From: Pseudeuparius sepicola
Taxonomy: Eukaryota > Arthropoda > Insecta > Coleoptera > Anthribidae
Assembly: GCA_963920635.1 (NCBI GenBank)
Contig: OY987308.1
Location: 27,776,096 to 27,840,095, forward strand
Direction of reading: 5' to 3'
Length of the DNA stretch: 64,000 nucleotides
Shown: positions 44,866-56,900 of the stretch, in pieces
How positions within the stretch are numbered: position 1 is the first letter of the stretch
Layout of the letters: every line of letters starts with the position of its first letter
Notes under the pieces: generated by a model
What the model was told of the DNA's origin: nothing
The model's input: only the letters and a program-made list of their open reading frames with translations
Database searches by the model: none
Translations under genes and position numbers: made by a program

Positions 44866-45704
44866 AATTGCCTTAAAAAATTACGTATTGTAACCTTGCA
44901 GCTATAATAATAGTTGTAAAAGATTATTATGAAACGGTTAGCGCAAAACTGGTTTTTGGAATATTAAATTCAAAGGAAGCTGCCATTATATTATTATTAT
45001 CCTACCTACCTCGAAAACGTTGTCTCGTTCGCTACATGGGCATCAAAACGTTGAACTAAACTTAAATAATAGTAATTTAGCACTATTTGAAATACGTTCC
45101 TGCTATAAAAGTTATCGTAAACGGAGATAAGATAAAACCAGCGTCCAGATATATACTAGACTTTGATAAAAACTTCCAGCTTTTGCCATTAACACAAAAC
45201 ATGTGCTTACGAATCACTAAAAATATATTGAGTTTGTTATTATTCATTACATTATTATCGGTCAAATTTCACTGAGTATGTAAATTATGTATTTAGCAAC
45301 GGATGTTGCGAAAGTGTACAAAAAATACCAAGCTTCAAACTTTTTTTAAATTTTGGTGAACACGCCAGTTACATTTATTTGTTAATTTATATTTTTTTGC
45401 TATTTCGAAAACTTGCAAACAGTGCGAATGCGAATACCATGGGACGCAAAAATATGTGTTTGAAATTTCGAAATAAATAAGAAAATACAATAATTTCCGT
45501 AGATTTTTTGTTTTATTTTTATTATTTTATAGTAACAAAATATTATACAACTATAATATACAATAATATACCTACTTTTATATATTATTACTAAGTTCTA
45601 TCTTTAATTTGTGTACTAAGTGGTAATACTGTAAAATAGAAAACACCATCACCGTGACTATGAGTACAAAAATATATTTTAAAAAACGAAATCCTATTAA
45701 ATGT

Positions 45705-46329
45705 TCACATATGTTTTTCAACTAATTTTAATATTTCTTTTAACCCTTTTTCATATCCCCTTCCATTATTATTGTGTAATCGAACATCCCATTTGTTAAA
45801 ATCATCCAAGTCACACTCGGAAGCCACGTCATCAACCCCTTTAGTAAAAACATAACCTCTACTTTCGCGAACTTGGTCATCACATAAAATTCGCACCGTT
45901 TGCACTTTATTTCCGTAAGTTTTCTTGAAATAATCGACGTCAGTCTTCCTGCGAACGTCACTGACTATCCAGATATTCCTTAAAGGGGCCGTATCGCAGC
46001 TTTTACGACAGAAAAAACCTGGATCGTCCCGACGCACCTTATCGCTCCATGTTATCATTTCCTGTCTATATTTCTCTTTGTACGGGCCTAAAATACGTAC
46101 AAAAGAATAACAGGGAAACCCTTAATTAGATGTTTCTCCGCCTACCGTCGCTCAAAAGCTCGTTGTAGTCGAGACCATGTTCGGCGGCGTACAGGCCTTT
46201 CAAAGGGCCAGATACTCGAATTATTGCCACGTTTTCGTCTCCTATGTACTTCCTGAGCGCCTCACATACGAAATCCTTGCCAGATTTGCGTTTGCCGCTG
46301 AATAAAAGCAAAATTTTTGGCTGGCTCAT
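45705..46329 (-). CDS. Pmvk: phosphomevalonate kinase
   Basis: Two exons, 46146-46329 and 45705-46087, join through GAC G and GC CCG TAC to give a complete 188-residue protein. Animal-type phosphomevalonate kinases (P-loop NMP-kinase fold, about 190 residues, unrelated to the fungal GHMP-type enzyme) have the same layout. The nucleotide loop is [10 protein letters not shown] near residue 11, followed by [47 protein letters not shown] and the YVFTKGVDD motif. The enzyme makes mevalonate diphosphate in the mevalonate pathway, which insects need for farnesyl compounds and juvenile hormone because they lack sterol synthesis. The start ATG at 46327-46329 gives the usual N-terminus just before the P-loop. 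Its promoter is shared with the divergent peroxidase gene. Confidence 0.95.
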
Positions 46330-46665
46330 CGTAAATTCAGTTGCATCTTTTTGATTAGTGCCGTCGATGTATTCCGAAGATTTTACACCTGAAAAGACTA
46401 TTTTTGTGTTTTTGACGTTGTAATTTACATTACAAAACTGTTTATTTGCAGTTTAAAGTAAATTGAAATTTTTAGGTTAGGTGCTGAAGCCCACCAACAA
46501 ATTTGACAGACGAAGAAAAAGAATTTTATTATTTTGTGGTAGCACCTAACTTCGTCGTTTTCTAATCGCATCTAACTTTTGCGTTTTGTGATTTGAGTTT
46601 GTAGGTTATGTTCTGTCAACTTGGCAATTTGGCAAATTCGAAAACTGCAATTTTATAAATGAAAA
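46330..46665. promoter_or_regulatory. shared divergent promoter, Pmvk and GPx
   Basis: Only 336 bp separate the start codons of two oppositely directed genes. So both 5' untranslated regions and both core promoters, or one bidirectional promoter, must lie here unless unseen 5' exons exist. No TATA box is obvious; ACCTAAC-type motifs recur on both strands (for example GCACCTAACTTCG and GGTTAGGTGC). Confidence 0.6.
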
Positions 46666-47298
46666 ATGCATAGTGTCGCGGTTTTCTTCCTGAGTTTGTT
46701 CGTACTGGGCCACGCTTTGTTGGTGTACTATTATTTAAGCATAAACGAATATTATCCTTTTGAGAAAAGTGCTTTTGCAGCTACAGTCGAGCCAAGGAAA
46801 AACCCAGATTACAAAGAAGCCAAGTCTATTTATGAGTTTACTGTGAAAGATATAAATGGAAATGATGTTTCTCTAGAAAAATACAAAGGACACGTGCTAT
46901 TAATAGTGAACGTAGCCTCCGAGTGTGGTTTGACTGAAAATAATTACGAACAACTTCAAGAACTTTACGAGAAGTACGGCGAGAGTAAAGGGTTGAGAAT
47001 TCTTGGGTTTCCTTGCAATCAGTTTGGCCATCAAGAACCGGGAAATAGCGAGGAAATTAAAATTTTCGCCAAGGGTAAAGGGGTTACTTTTGATTTATTT
47101 GAAAAAATTGAGGTGAATGGAGACGAAGCGCACCCCTTGTGGAAGTATCTGAAACATCAGCAAGGAGGCACGTTGGCTGATTTTATCAAGTGGAATTTTA
47201 CGAAGTTTATTATCGATAAAAATGGACAACCTGTCGAACGACATTCTCCCAACACAGATCCAAAAGATTTAGTGGAGTATCTTAGAAAATATTGGTGA
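46666..47298 (+). CDS. GPx4-like phospholipid hydroperoxide peroxidase, Cys type
   Basis: A single-exon gene of about 210 residues. The N-terminus (MHSVAVFFLSLFVLGHALLV) is a signal peptide or membrane anchor, so the enzyme is probably secretory or membrane-bound. The glutathione peroxidase fold follows, with the active-site motif NVASECGLT, GFPCNQFG and WNFTKF, which supply the catalytic Cys, Gln, Asn and Trp. The active-site codon is TGT, so it uses cysteine instead of selenocysteine. The Cys in GFPCNQFG is the likely resolving residue. Insect enzymes of this type usually reduce lipid hydroperoxides with thioredoxin. An AATAAA lies just after the stop (about 47302). The lack of introns, unlike its neighbours, allows either intron loss or an old retrocopy. 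Confidence 0.93.
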   Translation: MHSVAVFFLSLFVLGHALLVYYYLSINEYYPFEKSAFAATVEPRKNPDYKEAKSIYEFTVKDINGNDVSLEKYKGHVLLIVNVASECGLTENNYEQLQELYEKYGESKGLRILGFPCNQFGHQEPGNSEEIKIFAKGKGVTFDLFEKIEVNGDEAHPLWKYLKHQQGGTLADFIKWNFTKFIIDKNGQPVERHSPNTDPKDLVEYLRKYW

Positions 47299-47301
47299 AT
47301 T

Positions 47302-47307
47302 AATAAA
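47302..47307 (+). terminator. poly(A) signal of GPx gene
   Basis: AATAAA four bases beyond the TGA of the peroxidase gene. Confidence 0.6.
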
Positions 47308-47859
47308 AATATGTATTAAAACCATTGATACATTTATTATTTATTTGAGTTATATACATTTATGGTTTGCTTACAACTAAAATATATAACGATGAGTAAG
47401 TAGTTATAGCAGCGTTTAAAAAAATTAAATTGGTTCTTATCTTCGTTCATAGTGCTGTTTCAAATAAAAAAATTAAAGAATATCATGTAGAACTTCTATT
47501 TTCTATCTAGTACATTTGCCAATACGTCTACTAAGTAGGTACATATTTGAATTATCTTAATAGATATGTCGTGTGCGTCTTGCACAATTTTCGCAACTGG
47601 AAATCAAATATCTACATTCATAAGATTAGTTGCGCCCTTTTTTATATATATCAGCAAATATACTCGTCCGCTTAACTCTACGTATCACAAACCCATGTAC
47701 CAAAAAATTGTATTTGTTTCTTCTATGCCCTCTAAAAGGGACGACCCTGCCCAAAATCTCATTGTTTTTATTTTGTTCTTTCGTTAAGTATACATTGAAA
47801 GCATATATATAACACTTAGATTTTTTTTTCAAGTTGTTTCTTTGCTAAAGCATGTAATA

Positions 47860-47895
47860 AAGGGTGATTCAAATAAAGCTGAATCGCCCTGTATA
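47860..47895. repeat. mini inverted repeat, GGGTGATTCA ends
   Basis: AAGGGTGATTCA and TGAATCGCCCT flank about 8 bp. This looks like two tips of the ACAGGGTGATTCA-ended elements seen elsewhere in the window, with nearly all interior lost. Confidence 0.5.
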
Positions 47896-48117
47896 CCCCT
47901 GGAAAAAATTTAGATACATCTAGGTAGTTTTTTTACACTAAATTTCTATCACTACTTTTTTGTGTGTAATCTTGCTATTCAGGAATATACATAAGAATCA
48001 AAGTAAATACACCCTTTCGAGTGCAAACATAATATCTTTAAAAAAACATTCTACCACATCGTATCTTGCCTACAAATATTTAATTTGTTTAAATAAACTA
48101 AAAAACACGGAAAAAAT

Positions 48118-51100
48118 TTACTCCCTCAGTTTGTGCCAGTCCGCAATCTGCCTTCTGGGGGAATTGCAGACCTCATTCCAATGATGCAGTGCCGTTCCGG
48201 CGCATTTCTGACCACCAAGTTCCAATCTTCCAATTACCTATTGAAAAAATACATTATATAACATTATTTTCAAAAGATTATGTTATAACTTTTACCTCGT
48301 TCTTGGTGACTCGATCCCAGTCGAGCAGCAGAAATTCCAAGCTGACAGCGTCGAGACCGTCTCCGTTAGTCGCTGGTATATCGAAGACGAAACTCTCGTT
48401 GAAAACGGGGCTCAGCGTTCGCTTCTTCACGTGTGTCTTCTTCTTTGCGATACGTTGGCCTTGAATGTAGAGATATCTAAAGTTTCTATTTAAAAAAAGT
48501 ATATCGAATTTACCATTGAATTGTAAGTATATCTTGACGTATGGATCTGCAAGTCCGGTGACGTCCATCTTTGGTAAGTTTCTTGCCTTCAACACTACGA
48601 CCGTCAGCCTGTGCGCCGCCGGTTGCCAACATAGCGATACGAGGAGTTCGCCGCGTCCCTGTGAACGAATCTAAGAAAAATTTTGGCTTGTATCGGTTTT
48701 GATTTCGTAAAGAAACATGCCCTTCTACTTTGCTAACGTCTAAAGTGCAAGCTTCGTTCGAATAATATATACATAAACTAAAAGTAACGGTAGAAAATAC
48801 TATTGTAAGCACAAGTGTGAGACCCTGTGGAAAAAAATCAGGTTAACCCTTACCTTCAAGCTGCGCGGTTGTATTTCTCTGCATAGCGCCATTTGTTGGG
48901 TTTCGATTTGGGTTACATCGACATTGGTTAAAGGACAGAATACCTCTCCGATAATATCGTCTCTACTGTATCTAGAATTGTATAAATAATTTTAGAAAAA
49001 AATACGTTTAAACACATTAAAGCTGGTCACCTATCAAAGCTTAGCACGACAAAATGAAGGGTTATATTCGGCAGCTGGTTGAATCCTATGCCGTAGAAAG
49101 TGAAATCTTCGTCGTATACCGGATTCCTTGTCTTTCTGAGTACCTAAAAATGTTAACATAAAAAAGTGTTCAATTAATTTTTCTACCTTACTCTAGTTTT
49201 AACTTTGTGTTGTTTGTCGGGCAACAGTTGCAGCTTAACGTAGGGGTCGCTAGATCCCAAATTCGGATCCTTCGCTGGCAAATCCTTACACCTCACCACG
49301 GAAACTATCAGCGCATTTTTGTCGTGTTTGTATCTAAAAAAAAAATTAAAAATATCCCGTCTGCTAATCGAAAACTGGCTACCTTAGCTTGAAAACCAGC
49401 TGTCCCAAATAAGAACCGTTCTGCTGCAGGTTTTTCTCGTTGGTCTCGACCTCCTCGCGGCTAGGCGAATGCCTCTCATTTTCGACGCTACAAGAATCTC
49501 TAGCTTCGCTCTTCTGCTCCGGATGGTGGCTGCCGTTCGAAACGCCGCTCTCCAGCGGCCCCATTATGCTGCCCGTGGGGCTGGGCGTGTTCGGCGACAT
49601 CTGAAACAAGCGGGGCGCGTCAAAAACGCCACCTTCCATTGTGTTCCGCTTACCCCGGGGGGAGATTTGGCGTTGCCGGTCGGGCTGGGGCTCTTCTTGA
49701 GGTAGTGGGAGCTGGCGCCCGCCGGGCTCTTGACCGCCGTCGGCTTGCGGTGGGCGTGGAAGGCGAGGGGCCGGTCGGGGCCGCGCCCCTTGGCGGCCAG
49801 GGCGCGCGCCCTACGCCTGTGACAGCAGTAGGCGGCCAATAGGAGGGCGGCGGCGGCGGCCGCCCCGCCCACGCACAGCAGGATCAGCACGGGGTTGGCC
49901 ACTGAAAGCGCGGGGGGCGGGGTTAGATCGGGAGGGGCGTGGTTAGGTCGGGAGGGGGGGGGGGGGCGGGGCTGGCGCGAGAAGGGGGAGGGGCCAAGCG
50001 CTTCTTTGTAAAATTTCCGATTTTCTTTTTTATGTCACACTAAGAACTTTCCAAGAATACCAAATATGTCGTATTTTTAGTGAAATTTGATAAGGGTATT
50101 GCATAAAACCTAAAATGTGAAAGGTTTGCTTTTTAATTAATTTATTGTAGTTCATAACAATAATTTCAAATTTATCGACTTTCAGATTTTCAATTATTAG
50201 TATTATTATTAATTCATGTATTATCTAAAAGTAAAAAAAACCTATAAGTAGGACAGGTGGTATATGGGGATACTTCAACAGGTGATAGATAACCAAAAAA
50301 TAACCGCACTTTCTTGAATAAACTATATCTTTTTAACTCCTTACAAAAAAGGTACAGGATGTTAAAGTTGGAAAAAATATGTGGACTATTGAATATTTAC
50401 CAAACTAGTTGAGATATTTAAGTCATATTATTTGGTGCACGTTATAACGGCATGAGTTAGCATAAAACCCAGTGACGGGGAAGTGAGTGTATTGTTTTTA
50501 GAAGAAAAAAATGAATCACCTTGTACAACAACAAAATGTAGTCAGTTTCTTATGTAAATTTTAATTGTAAATAAGTAAGACTCAAAGTAGAAAATATGTG
50601 TTTTTTACTCTAAATCCAGTAACTTTTCCCAATAAACTTATCCATTAAAAGTTTTATTTTTCCACAGATGAGCGTAACATTAATTTTATCTTCATTAAAT
50701 GTTTAGACCCTGTATCTTCAAAAGTGTTCTAGCCTTAAATAAGTAAGTTTATTGGAAAAAAACACTTTATTTCTGCTTTATTAAGTCTTACTTATGGAGC
50801 ACATGTTATTTAGATAATTTTTCAGAAATACCCCGATATATTAATACAAAAAATCAAATTTGCTATGAAACCATGACGCACAAAAAAATTCCAAGAGAAC
50901 GTTTTTTGTTTACAATTAAAATTTACATGAGAAATTGAATACATATTTTATTGCTATATGTACAGGGTGATTCATTTTTCTAAAAACAATTGTATAATAT
51001 AATTACCCACTTCCCCGCCACTGGTTGTTCAATGCGTTTGATATTAACCTGCACCAAATATGATTTAAATATCTCAACTAGATTGGTAAATATTCAATAG

Positions 51101-51753
51101 TCAACATATGTTTTACATAACTTTAACATTCTGTAACATTTTTGTATAACGCCTTGAAAATATATAGTTTATACAAGAAAGTGTGGCTATTTTTTGGTTT
51201 TTTATCACCTGTTGAAGTGTGAATCACCCTGTAATATTGTAGTTTCCGATTTAAAAATTTTTAGCTAAATTTGCGATATCGTCACAATTCAGTTTCCAAA
51301 GGGGCTAACCCCCCCGAAAGTCTCGGGAAAATATTTCCAGGGGTTTTTTCGCGATGTATAAAGTACCTAGTGAAATAGAAAAAATAGTGATAGTCCTACG
51401 TAAATCGACCCGCTAAATCGATAGCACGGTCCAGAAGCGCTAATATAGAACCCACTGATCTTTTAAAACTGCCCACAATATTCTATTCCTTTTCTCAATG
51501 CTTGTATACATTAAGTACACCCATCGTATATACCATTTGGGATATTGATTCCTGTATCTGCGGCATACTTAATGCCCTTACAAACTTTTCACTTTTACAA
51601 GTCTACAGCCCCGCTTTATTATACCCCAAGTTAAAAACTACACCCGTAGCAGACTAATATTAAACAATAATTTTTGCACTAAAAAGCGTATAAAAAATTA
51701 TGTCAGAACTCACCACCGGCCATCGGTTTAATATCAGGTCCCTCCTCACCCAT
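48118..51753 (-). CDS. Syt4: Synaptotagmin 4
   Basis: Nine coding exons join in phase into 435 residues: 51714-51753, 49654-49901, 49383-49600, 49192-49333, 49031-49143, 48854-48971, 48514-48658, 48296-48459 and 48118-48237. One membrane helix ([20 protein letters not shown]) follows a 14-residue N-terminus. A Pro/Ser-rich linker leads to C2A ([43 protein letters not shown]) and C2B ([72 protein letters not shown]). In C2A, Ser replaces the loop-3 Asp (LSFDR), the hallmark of the Syt4/11 class. Syt4 is a vesicle calcium sensor, in flies acting postsynaptically in retrograde release. The 54-nt intron at 48460-48513 is very short; the first intron (49902-51713) holds a transposon. Confidence 0.95.
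50250..51236. mobile_element. 987-bp inverted-repeat element in Syt4 intron 1
   Basis: The outer arms pair over several hundred bases: TACTTCAACAGGTGATAGAT with ATCACCTGTTGAAGT, and TGAATATTTACCAA with TTGGTAAATATTCA. Within it, GAATCACCTTGTAC (about 50514) and TGTACAGGGTGATTC (about 50961) mark a second, inner set of inverted ends. This looks like an element inserted into, or duplicated around, a related one. No transposase was seen. Confidence 0.8.
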
Positions 51754-52556
51754 AGTCCTGCGACCCCACTTCACCAATGTTTAAATAAGAAGCGACAAGG
51801 GGTGTTTACACCCTCAGACTGTAATTTTGTTCTTGTTTTTAATTCGACATCGAAAACACCCCGAATTGTGGGCTCTGTGGCGCCGCGACGTTGCCAGTGC
51901 GTGGGGCGATCTCACCCCCCCCCCGGTTTTGGGGGCGTTCTGGAGATTCACCTAAACCGGGGAATACCGGTTGAATTTGGCAACGGCGCACGTTACTCAT
52001 GCGGGGGGGGGGTTGGATCAATATGTGACGGGCAGGCGTGCGAAAGTCCCCGTGACGTCGTCTTCGAGGAGGTGTATTGCACCAAAGTTTCGTATTTCTC
52101 ATTATTTAAACCCCTCTACTTACTTTTTTTGTACGGCAGCAATACTGCTTGGGTCGGGAACAACTGTGAGGTTTCGAGTGGTTATTTTCTCGCGAAACCC
52201 ACGTCCTTGTTTGCGCAAAATGTTCGCACCGAATTGTTAATTGAACTAACGCAATTTGCACTTTTTCGCGTTAAAATAAGAACAACGCGGAAAGGAGCAA
52301 ATCGTTATAGGGACCTCGACCGTTGTAGGAAAAGGGCCTAGGTCGGCCCTGCTTAATTTACGATCAAACTTAATTGATTTGTGACAAAGCCCGGGCATTT
52401 GACGCCCCATCTCATTTTTATCGGGTCGTAAAATAGTATATTATATATTTATGTATCATAAGGAACTAAGGTGCGTCTTTTAATCCCGAGAATGAAGTAG
52501 TCATCCCGTGGTACTTACATACTCTTTTGCACCGCAGGAAAATTCACAAGACATTA
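51754..52556. other. upstream region of Syt4
   Basis: A GC-rich block (about 51840-52130) with G/C runs near 51915 and 52005, probably 5' untranslated or promoter DNA of Syt4. A plus-strand frame of 213 codons crosses it but overlaps the Syt4 start exon in antisense and shows no domain, so it is treated as chance. Confidence 0.45.
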
Positions 52557-52559
52557 TGT

Positions 52560-53833
52560 AATAAATTAAAAGTAAAAAAATATTTTTAAAAAAAGCTTTT
52601 ATTTAAATGCGCTAAAAAGAATAAAATAATCTTTTCTTTTAAAACTTTTACTATCAACTTATAACGTCATTCCACAATTTATATGATATAAAAGCTTGTC
52701 GCGAGATTTAAGTAGTGGTATTTACTTAGTTTGAAAACTTAAATCTCGCGACAAGCTTTTATATCATATAAATTGTGGAATGACGTTATAAGTTGATAGT
52801 AAAAGTTTTAAAAGAAAAGATTATTTTATTCTTTTTAGCGCATTTAAATAAAAGCTTTTTTTTTAAATATTTTTTTACTTTTAATTTATTTTGTAATTTT
52901 TAGTTTGGCCAGGTGTCTGAGTCTATTCATCTCAGTTAACGCATCATTGTTGCAAGGTCGTTTGCCGGTTAGTTTAGAACAGTCTAGCTCTTCAATGAGG
53001 AGACCTTCTAATGACCATCTTGGGTGTTCCGCCATGTTGGATTTAGAATGACGTCACACATATAATCATGCATTGTCATCCAAATTAAACGTGTGTACAA
53101 AATTTCAGCTCGATCGGTTGAAATTTAACTAGTCCGCCATCTTGAGTGTTCCGCCATGTTGGATTTAGAATGACGTCACACATATAATCATGCATTGTCA
53201 TCCAAATTAAACGTGTGTACAAAATTTCAGCTCGATCGGTTGAAATTTAACTAGTCCGCCATCTTGGGTGTTCCGCCATGTTGGATTTAGAATGACGTCA
53301 CACATATAATCATGCATTGTCATCCAAATTAAACGTGTGTACAAAATTTCAGCTCGATCGGTTGAAATTTAACTAGTCCGCCATCTTGGGTGATCCGCCA
53401 TGTTGGATTTAGAATGACGTCACACATATAATCATGCATTGTCATCCAAATTAAACGTGTGTACAAAATTTCAGCTCGATCGGTTGAAATTTAACTAGTC
53501 CGCCATCTTGAGTGTTCCGCCATGTTGGATTTAGAATGACGTCACACATATAATCATGCATTGTCATCCAAATTAAACGTGTGTACAAAATTTCAGCTCG
53601 ATCGGTTGAAATTTAACTAGTCCGCCATCTTGGGTGTTCCGCCATGTTGGATTTAGAATGACGTCACACATATAATCATGCATTGTCATCCAAATTAAAC
53701 GTGTGTACAATATTTCAGCTCGATCGGTTGAAGATATCTGCTTCAAAATTGAGTTGCAAGATTCCACCCGAACAAATTACATACATACATACATACATAC
53801 ATACATTGCAAGTTAAATAAAAGCTTTTAAAAA
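52560..53833. mobile_element. palindrome plus satellite mobile element, copy B
   Basis: Same order and almost the same sequence as copy A: hairpin (about 52561-52890), unique spacer, six 122-bp units (CCGCCATGTTGG at 53029, 53151, 53273, 53395, 53517 and 53639), unique tail, ACAT microsatellite, TTAAATAAAAGCTTTT. The array is shorter (6 versus 13 units) and some units carry CTTGAGTG instead of CTTGGGTG. Near identity outside the array implies recent movement or gene conversion. Confidence 0.88.
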
Positions 53834-54574
53834 GACAAATTCCACATTACCAATTTAGTAATTTGAAGCTAGAAACTGTTTGATATAAATCAAAATGTGT
53901 TTTACATTAATATCTTAACTTTTCAAGGGCTACCTAAAGGTACCAATTGGTACCATGAAGCCTAAAATTCCTCGCTTTTCAACTGTTCATAGCTCAGACT
54001 CTACTATAATTTTTAAGAAAAATTACATTCTTCAGATGTGTTTAGAATTTTCCGTAGGATCTTATAAGGGTTTTCCATTTAAAAAACCATCTCATTTGTC
54101 ACCACGCTTTCGTGTTACATCCTGTATAACTGAAAATATTTTTAAAATATGTTTTTTTGGTTCCCCTAATACCTCATATATTTTCTTAGTTACATTTTGG
54201 GTACTTCCACACACTATTGACCCACCCTGTATAAAACTATTATATGAAAACGTATTTAATGTTATTGAATAAAGTACATAGATGGTCATAGTTGTGCAAA
54301 AAAAAATAAGTTAACAGACCCACGAAAATCGGCGTTTTGTCCTTGAGGAAATCCTGCCGACTGCGTCAGTTGTTTACAGCGTATAAATAATAATATTTTT
54401 ATTTAAATAAATAATATTACAATGGCGAACAATATATTGTGCTGGCGTGGTATGTTTTTTTTTAGCCTCACCGACGTGCGCGATGTACAAAACACTTCTT
54501 TGTTTTCTCGAAAAGAACACAGACAAAACAATGATATAATCTCAAAAATTCGATGTATAACAATATATGTTTTA
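53834..54574. other. no gene seen
   Basis: AT-rich intergenic DNA downstream of Tm2. It contains element-tip-like motifs (ACATCCTGTATAAC at about 54117, CCACCCTGTATAAA at about 54223), suggesting a short decayed element. Confidence 0.4.
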
Positions 54575-56116
54575 TTAATATCCAGCTAATTCGGCGAAAG
54601 TGGAGTCCATCTCGTCGGCCAACGACTTGTATCTGTCCTTGTTGATGCCAAGCTCATCTGGAAATCATTTTAAAAAAATTGCAGAAAACTCCGAAATTAA
54701 TTCCCCGAAATAGCGACTTACCCTCACCAAAAGCAAGCAGCCAGCAAGAAAGCAATAAGGCAGTAGAATAAAGCATCTGTCTATAGTGTGTATTTTGTAA
54801 ATGAAAATGATATATCTAAATGAAACCAATGAACGATGGGTATAGGATGATAATGTGTAAAGTTTGGAAGCGAGCGTTTATTTCTTTTGTCCCAGAGAAG
54901 ACATCTCGACGAACGTCTTGTCGATGTCGGTAATGATGCCCATGTATTTGTTCTTCTCCCTCAAAACGAAGTCTGCAAAGCGGATTGAAAGCAAAAGCAA
55001 CGCAAGCAATAAACGCCGTCCCCGTACCTTCGAGCCGGTCGACCTCCTTCTGCAGCTTCTTGACGGTCTTCTCGGCGAACTCGGCGCGAGCCTCCGCCTC
55101 CTTCAGCTTGACGGTCAGCGTCTTGAGCTGCTTCTTGAACTCCTCGACTCTCTGGTTGGCCTTCTCCTCGGACACCTCCAGCGACTTCAGGGAGTTACCC
55201 ACGACCTTCAGTTCCTCCTCCAGCTCCATGATCTTGGCGTCACCACCTGCAATTCTGTTGCTTCGAGTTGTTTTGAACAGTTAGCGGTTGTTTACCTTTG
55301 ACGCGATCTTCGGCGACTTCGAGTTCGTCCTCAACGAAGGCCAGCTTGCGGGAGACCTCGTCAGATTTGTTGTCGGCATCCTCGGCCAGCATGCGCGCCT
55401 CCTTCAGTTGGTTGGTCAGCTGGTCCATGCGTTCCTCGTCCTGCTGCGAGCGGTTCTCCAACACTTTGCACATACTGAAAGAATGGACACGTTAAAGCCT
55501 GTCGCAACTTCTTATGGTACATCACTTTTCCAGTTCTAAATCTGATAGAATCTGGCGCGCGTTTTTGTACGCATAGTCGCCGCGTTGCAGCTTCTCCATT
55601 TTGACAGGAGTTTTCAAATGTGAGCACATACCGAGACGACTCGTCTGCAGCCTGGGAAGCTTCGGCGAGCTTGGTGGTGGCGGTTCCAAGACGTTCTTCG
55701 GATCTCTCCAGGTCCTCTTCGATGAGTTGTACCTTCCTGTTGAGGGCGGCGACCTCGGACTCGGCCTAAAACGTTTCTAGAATGTTTCCGACACACTTTC
55801 GAAGGTGAGGAGATCGCTTACGTTGGTCAGGGCCTTCTCCTTCTCCTCCAGGAGCTTGTTGGCGGTCTCCAGGGCGTTCTTGTTCGTCACCAGGTCGTTC
55901 TCTACTTGGGACAGTTTCTTCTGGAGCTCCCGGACCTCCTCGTTGACCTGGAATGGTTTTTATTGAGCAAGGAACGAGGCGGGGATGAAAGGAAGGCGTT
56001 ACCTTCTCGGCGCGAGCGTTGGCGTCCTTGAATTGACCCTCCATCGCGTCCGCCTTGTCGCCGGCGTTGTCCTTTTCAAGCTTCATCGCCTGCATCTTCT
56101 TCTTGATCGCGTCCAT
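54575..56116 (-). CDS. Tm2: tropomyosin Tm2
   Basis: Six coding exons join in phase into exactly 284 residues, the canonical tropomyosin length: 56003-56116, 55822-55947, 55632-55765, 55296-55474, 55028-55246 and 54575-54657. The product is one continuous coiled coil, starting [20 protein letters not shown]. It contains [57 protein letters not shown] and [20 protein letters not shown], and ends [13 protein letters not shown]. The [22 protein letters not shown] stretch follows fly Tm2 rather than Tm1. It forms dimers along actin filaments and, with troponin, gates muscle contraction. The divergent Tm1 starts 4.3 kb away, the neighbourhood known from other insects. Confidence 0.95.
54878..54972 (-). 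CDS. Tm2: alternative last exon of Tm2
   Basis: The acceptor CTTTGCAG at 54973 leads into a frame that joins the 55028 exon through G and AC TTC. It encodes [20 protein letters not shown], then [11 protein letters not shown] and TAA. Using it instead of the exon at 54575-54657 gives a 288-residue isoform. The two ends differ most in the overlap region, where tropomyosin dimers join head to tail and meet troponin T. The exon's position before the terminal one and its own stop make the pair mutually exclusive. Confidence 0.85.
55522..55599 (-). other. 25-codon coding-like ORF in Tm2 intron
   Basis: In the 157-bp intron between Tm2 exons 3 and 4, a minus-strand ATG frame reads [20 protein letters not shown], then LELEK and TGA. 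It is GC-richer than the intron. The [13 protein letters not shown] part faintly resembles the start of the alternative exon-4 type of Tm1 (RARKILENRS). No acceptor fits the phase of exon 3, so it cannot simply replace exon 4. It could be a relic exon. Confidence 0.25.
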
Positions 56117-56787
56117 GGTGGCTGGTTATTGGTAACTCTCTTGTAAGCGAAGAAACTACAAAAAAAAGTTGATGAATTTTTTCTAGGTTCCAGCTTAAAA
56201 AATTGCAAAAGAAAGCTTTATTTTTTCTTCGGAAAATCTCGTTAAAATGTTTGTTTGAGGGCGTGTTATCCAAGTATCCACCTACGTGAAATCCAAAAGC
56301 AAAATCTGATCCAGCCTATACTAGGAGCGTTCTATATTTAGAGCGGCATATAGACAGAGATTCGGAATTGAGAAATTAGCACAACTCTCGATGGTACAGA
56401 AATAGATATGTTTGAAAGTGATCTTTTTAAACGTTATTTCTTGCGGTGGTGCATCTAGGGCGGCAAACAAAAACTTATTTTTATAGGATAATACACGCCA
56501 CCTAAAAATAGATTGAGACATTTGCCAAAAAAAATACCTAGTCTTGAATTACAGAACAAAACGTTACATAAAAACGAACGCGATGGAAAAAATGTGTGCC
56601 GACTTCTAAATACAATCATTACCGTAAAATATGCAAGTGTTGTAGATGCAGTGATACGGCACAGAATACTCGGGCAAGATAATTCAAAACGAGCCGTATT
56701 TTTAGAAGAAGAGGTTAGGGACACAGTTCACACAGGGGGTTGCGAAAAAAACCCAAAAAAAAAACACCAAACACAGCGGACACCTAC

Positions 56788-56900
56788 CTGGTGCCCAAAC
56801 GGCGGTGATCGGCCGACGCTGTCCAAAAAGCTACAGGCGTCGCGGCGCTTGCGACGACGTCGAGGTACCACCTCTATTTTCGAATGGAGGGGGCCGCCGG
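56788..56900 (-). other. Tm2: candidate 5' untranslated exon of Tm2
   Basis: A good minus-strand donor (GGGCACCAG then GTAGGT) ends a GC-rich segment upstream of the Tm2 start exon, whose own 5' side offers acceptors (CTTACAAG or TTTTTGTAG). The region contains an AT-rich core (GAAAATAGAGG) loosely like a MEF2 site, which would suit a muscle promoter. The transcription start was not located. Confidence 0.4.

Noticed and set aside
51700..52341. 213-codon plus-strand open frame
   Set aside because: It begins antisense to the Syt4 start exon, runs through a GC-rich low-complexity block and shows no domain; open frames are expected there by composition.
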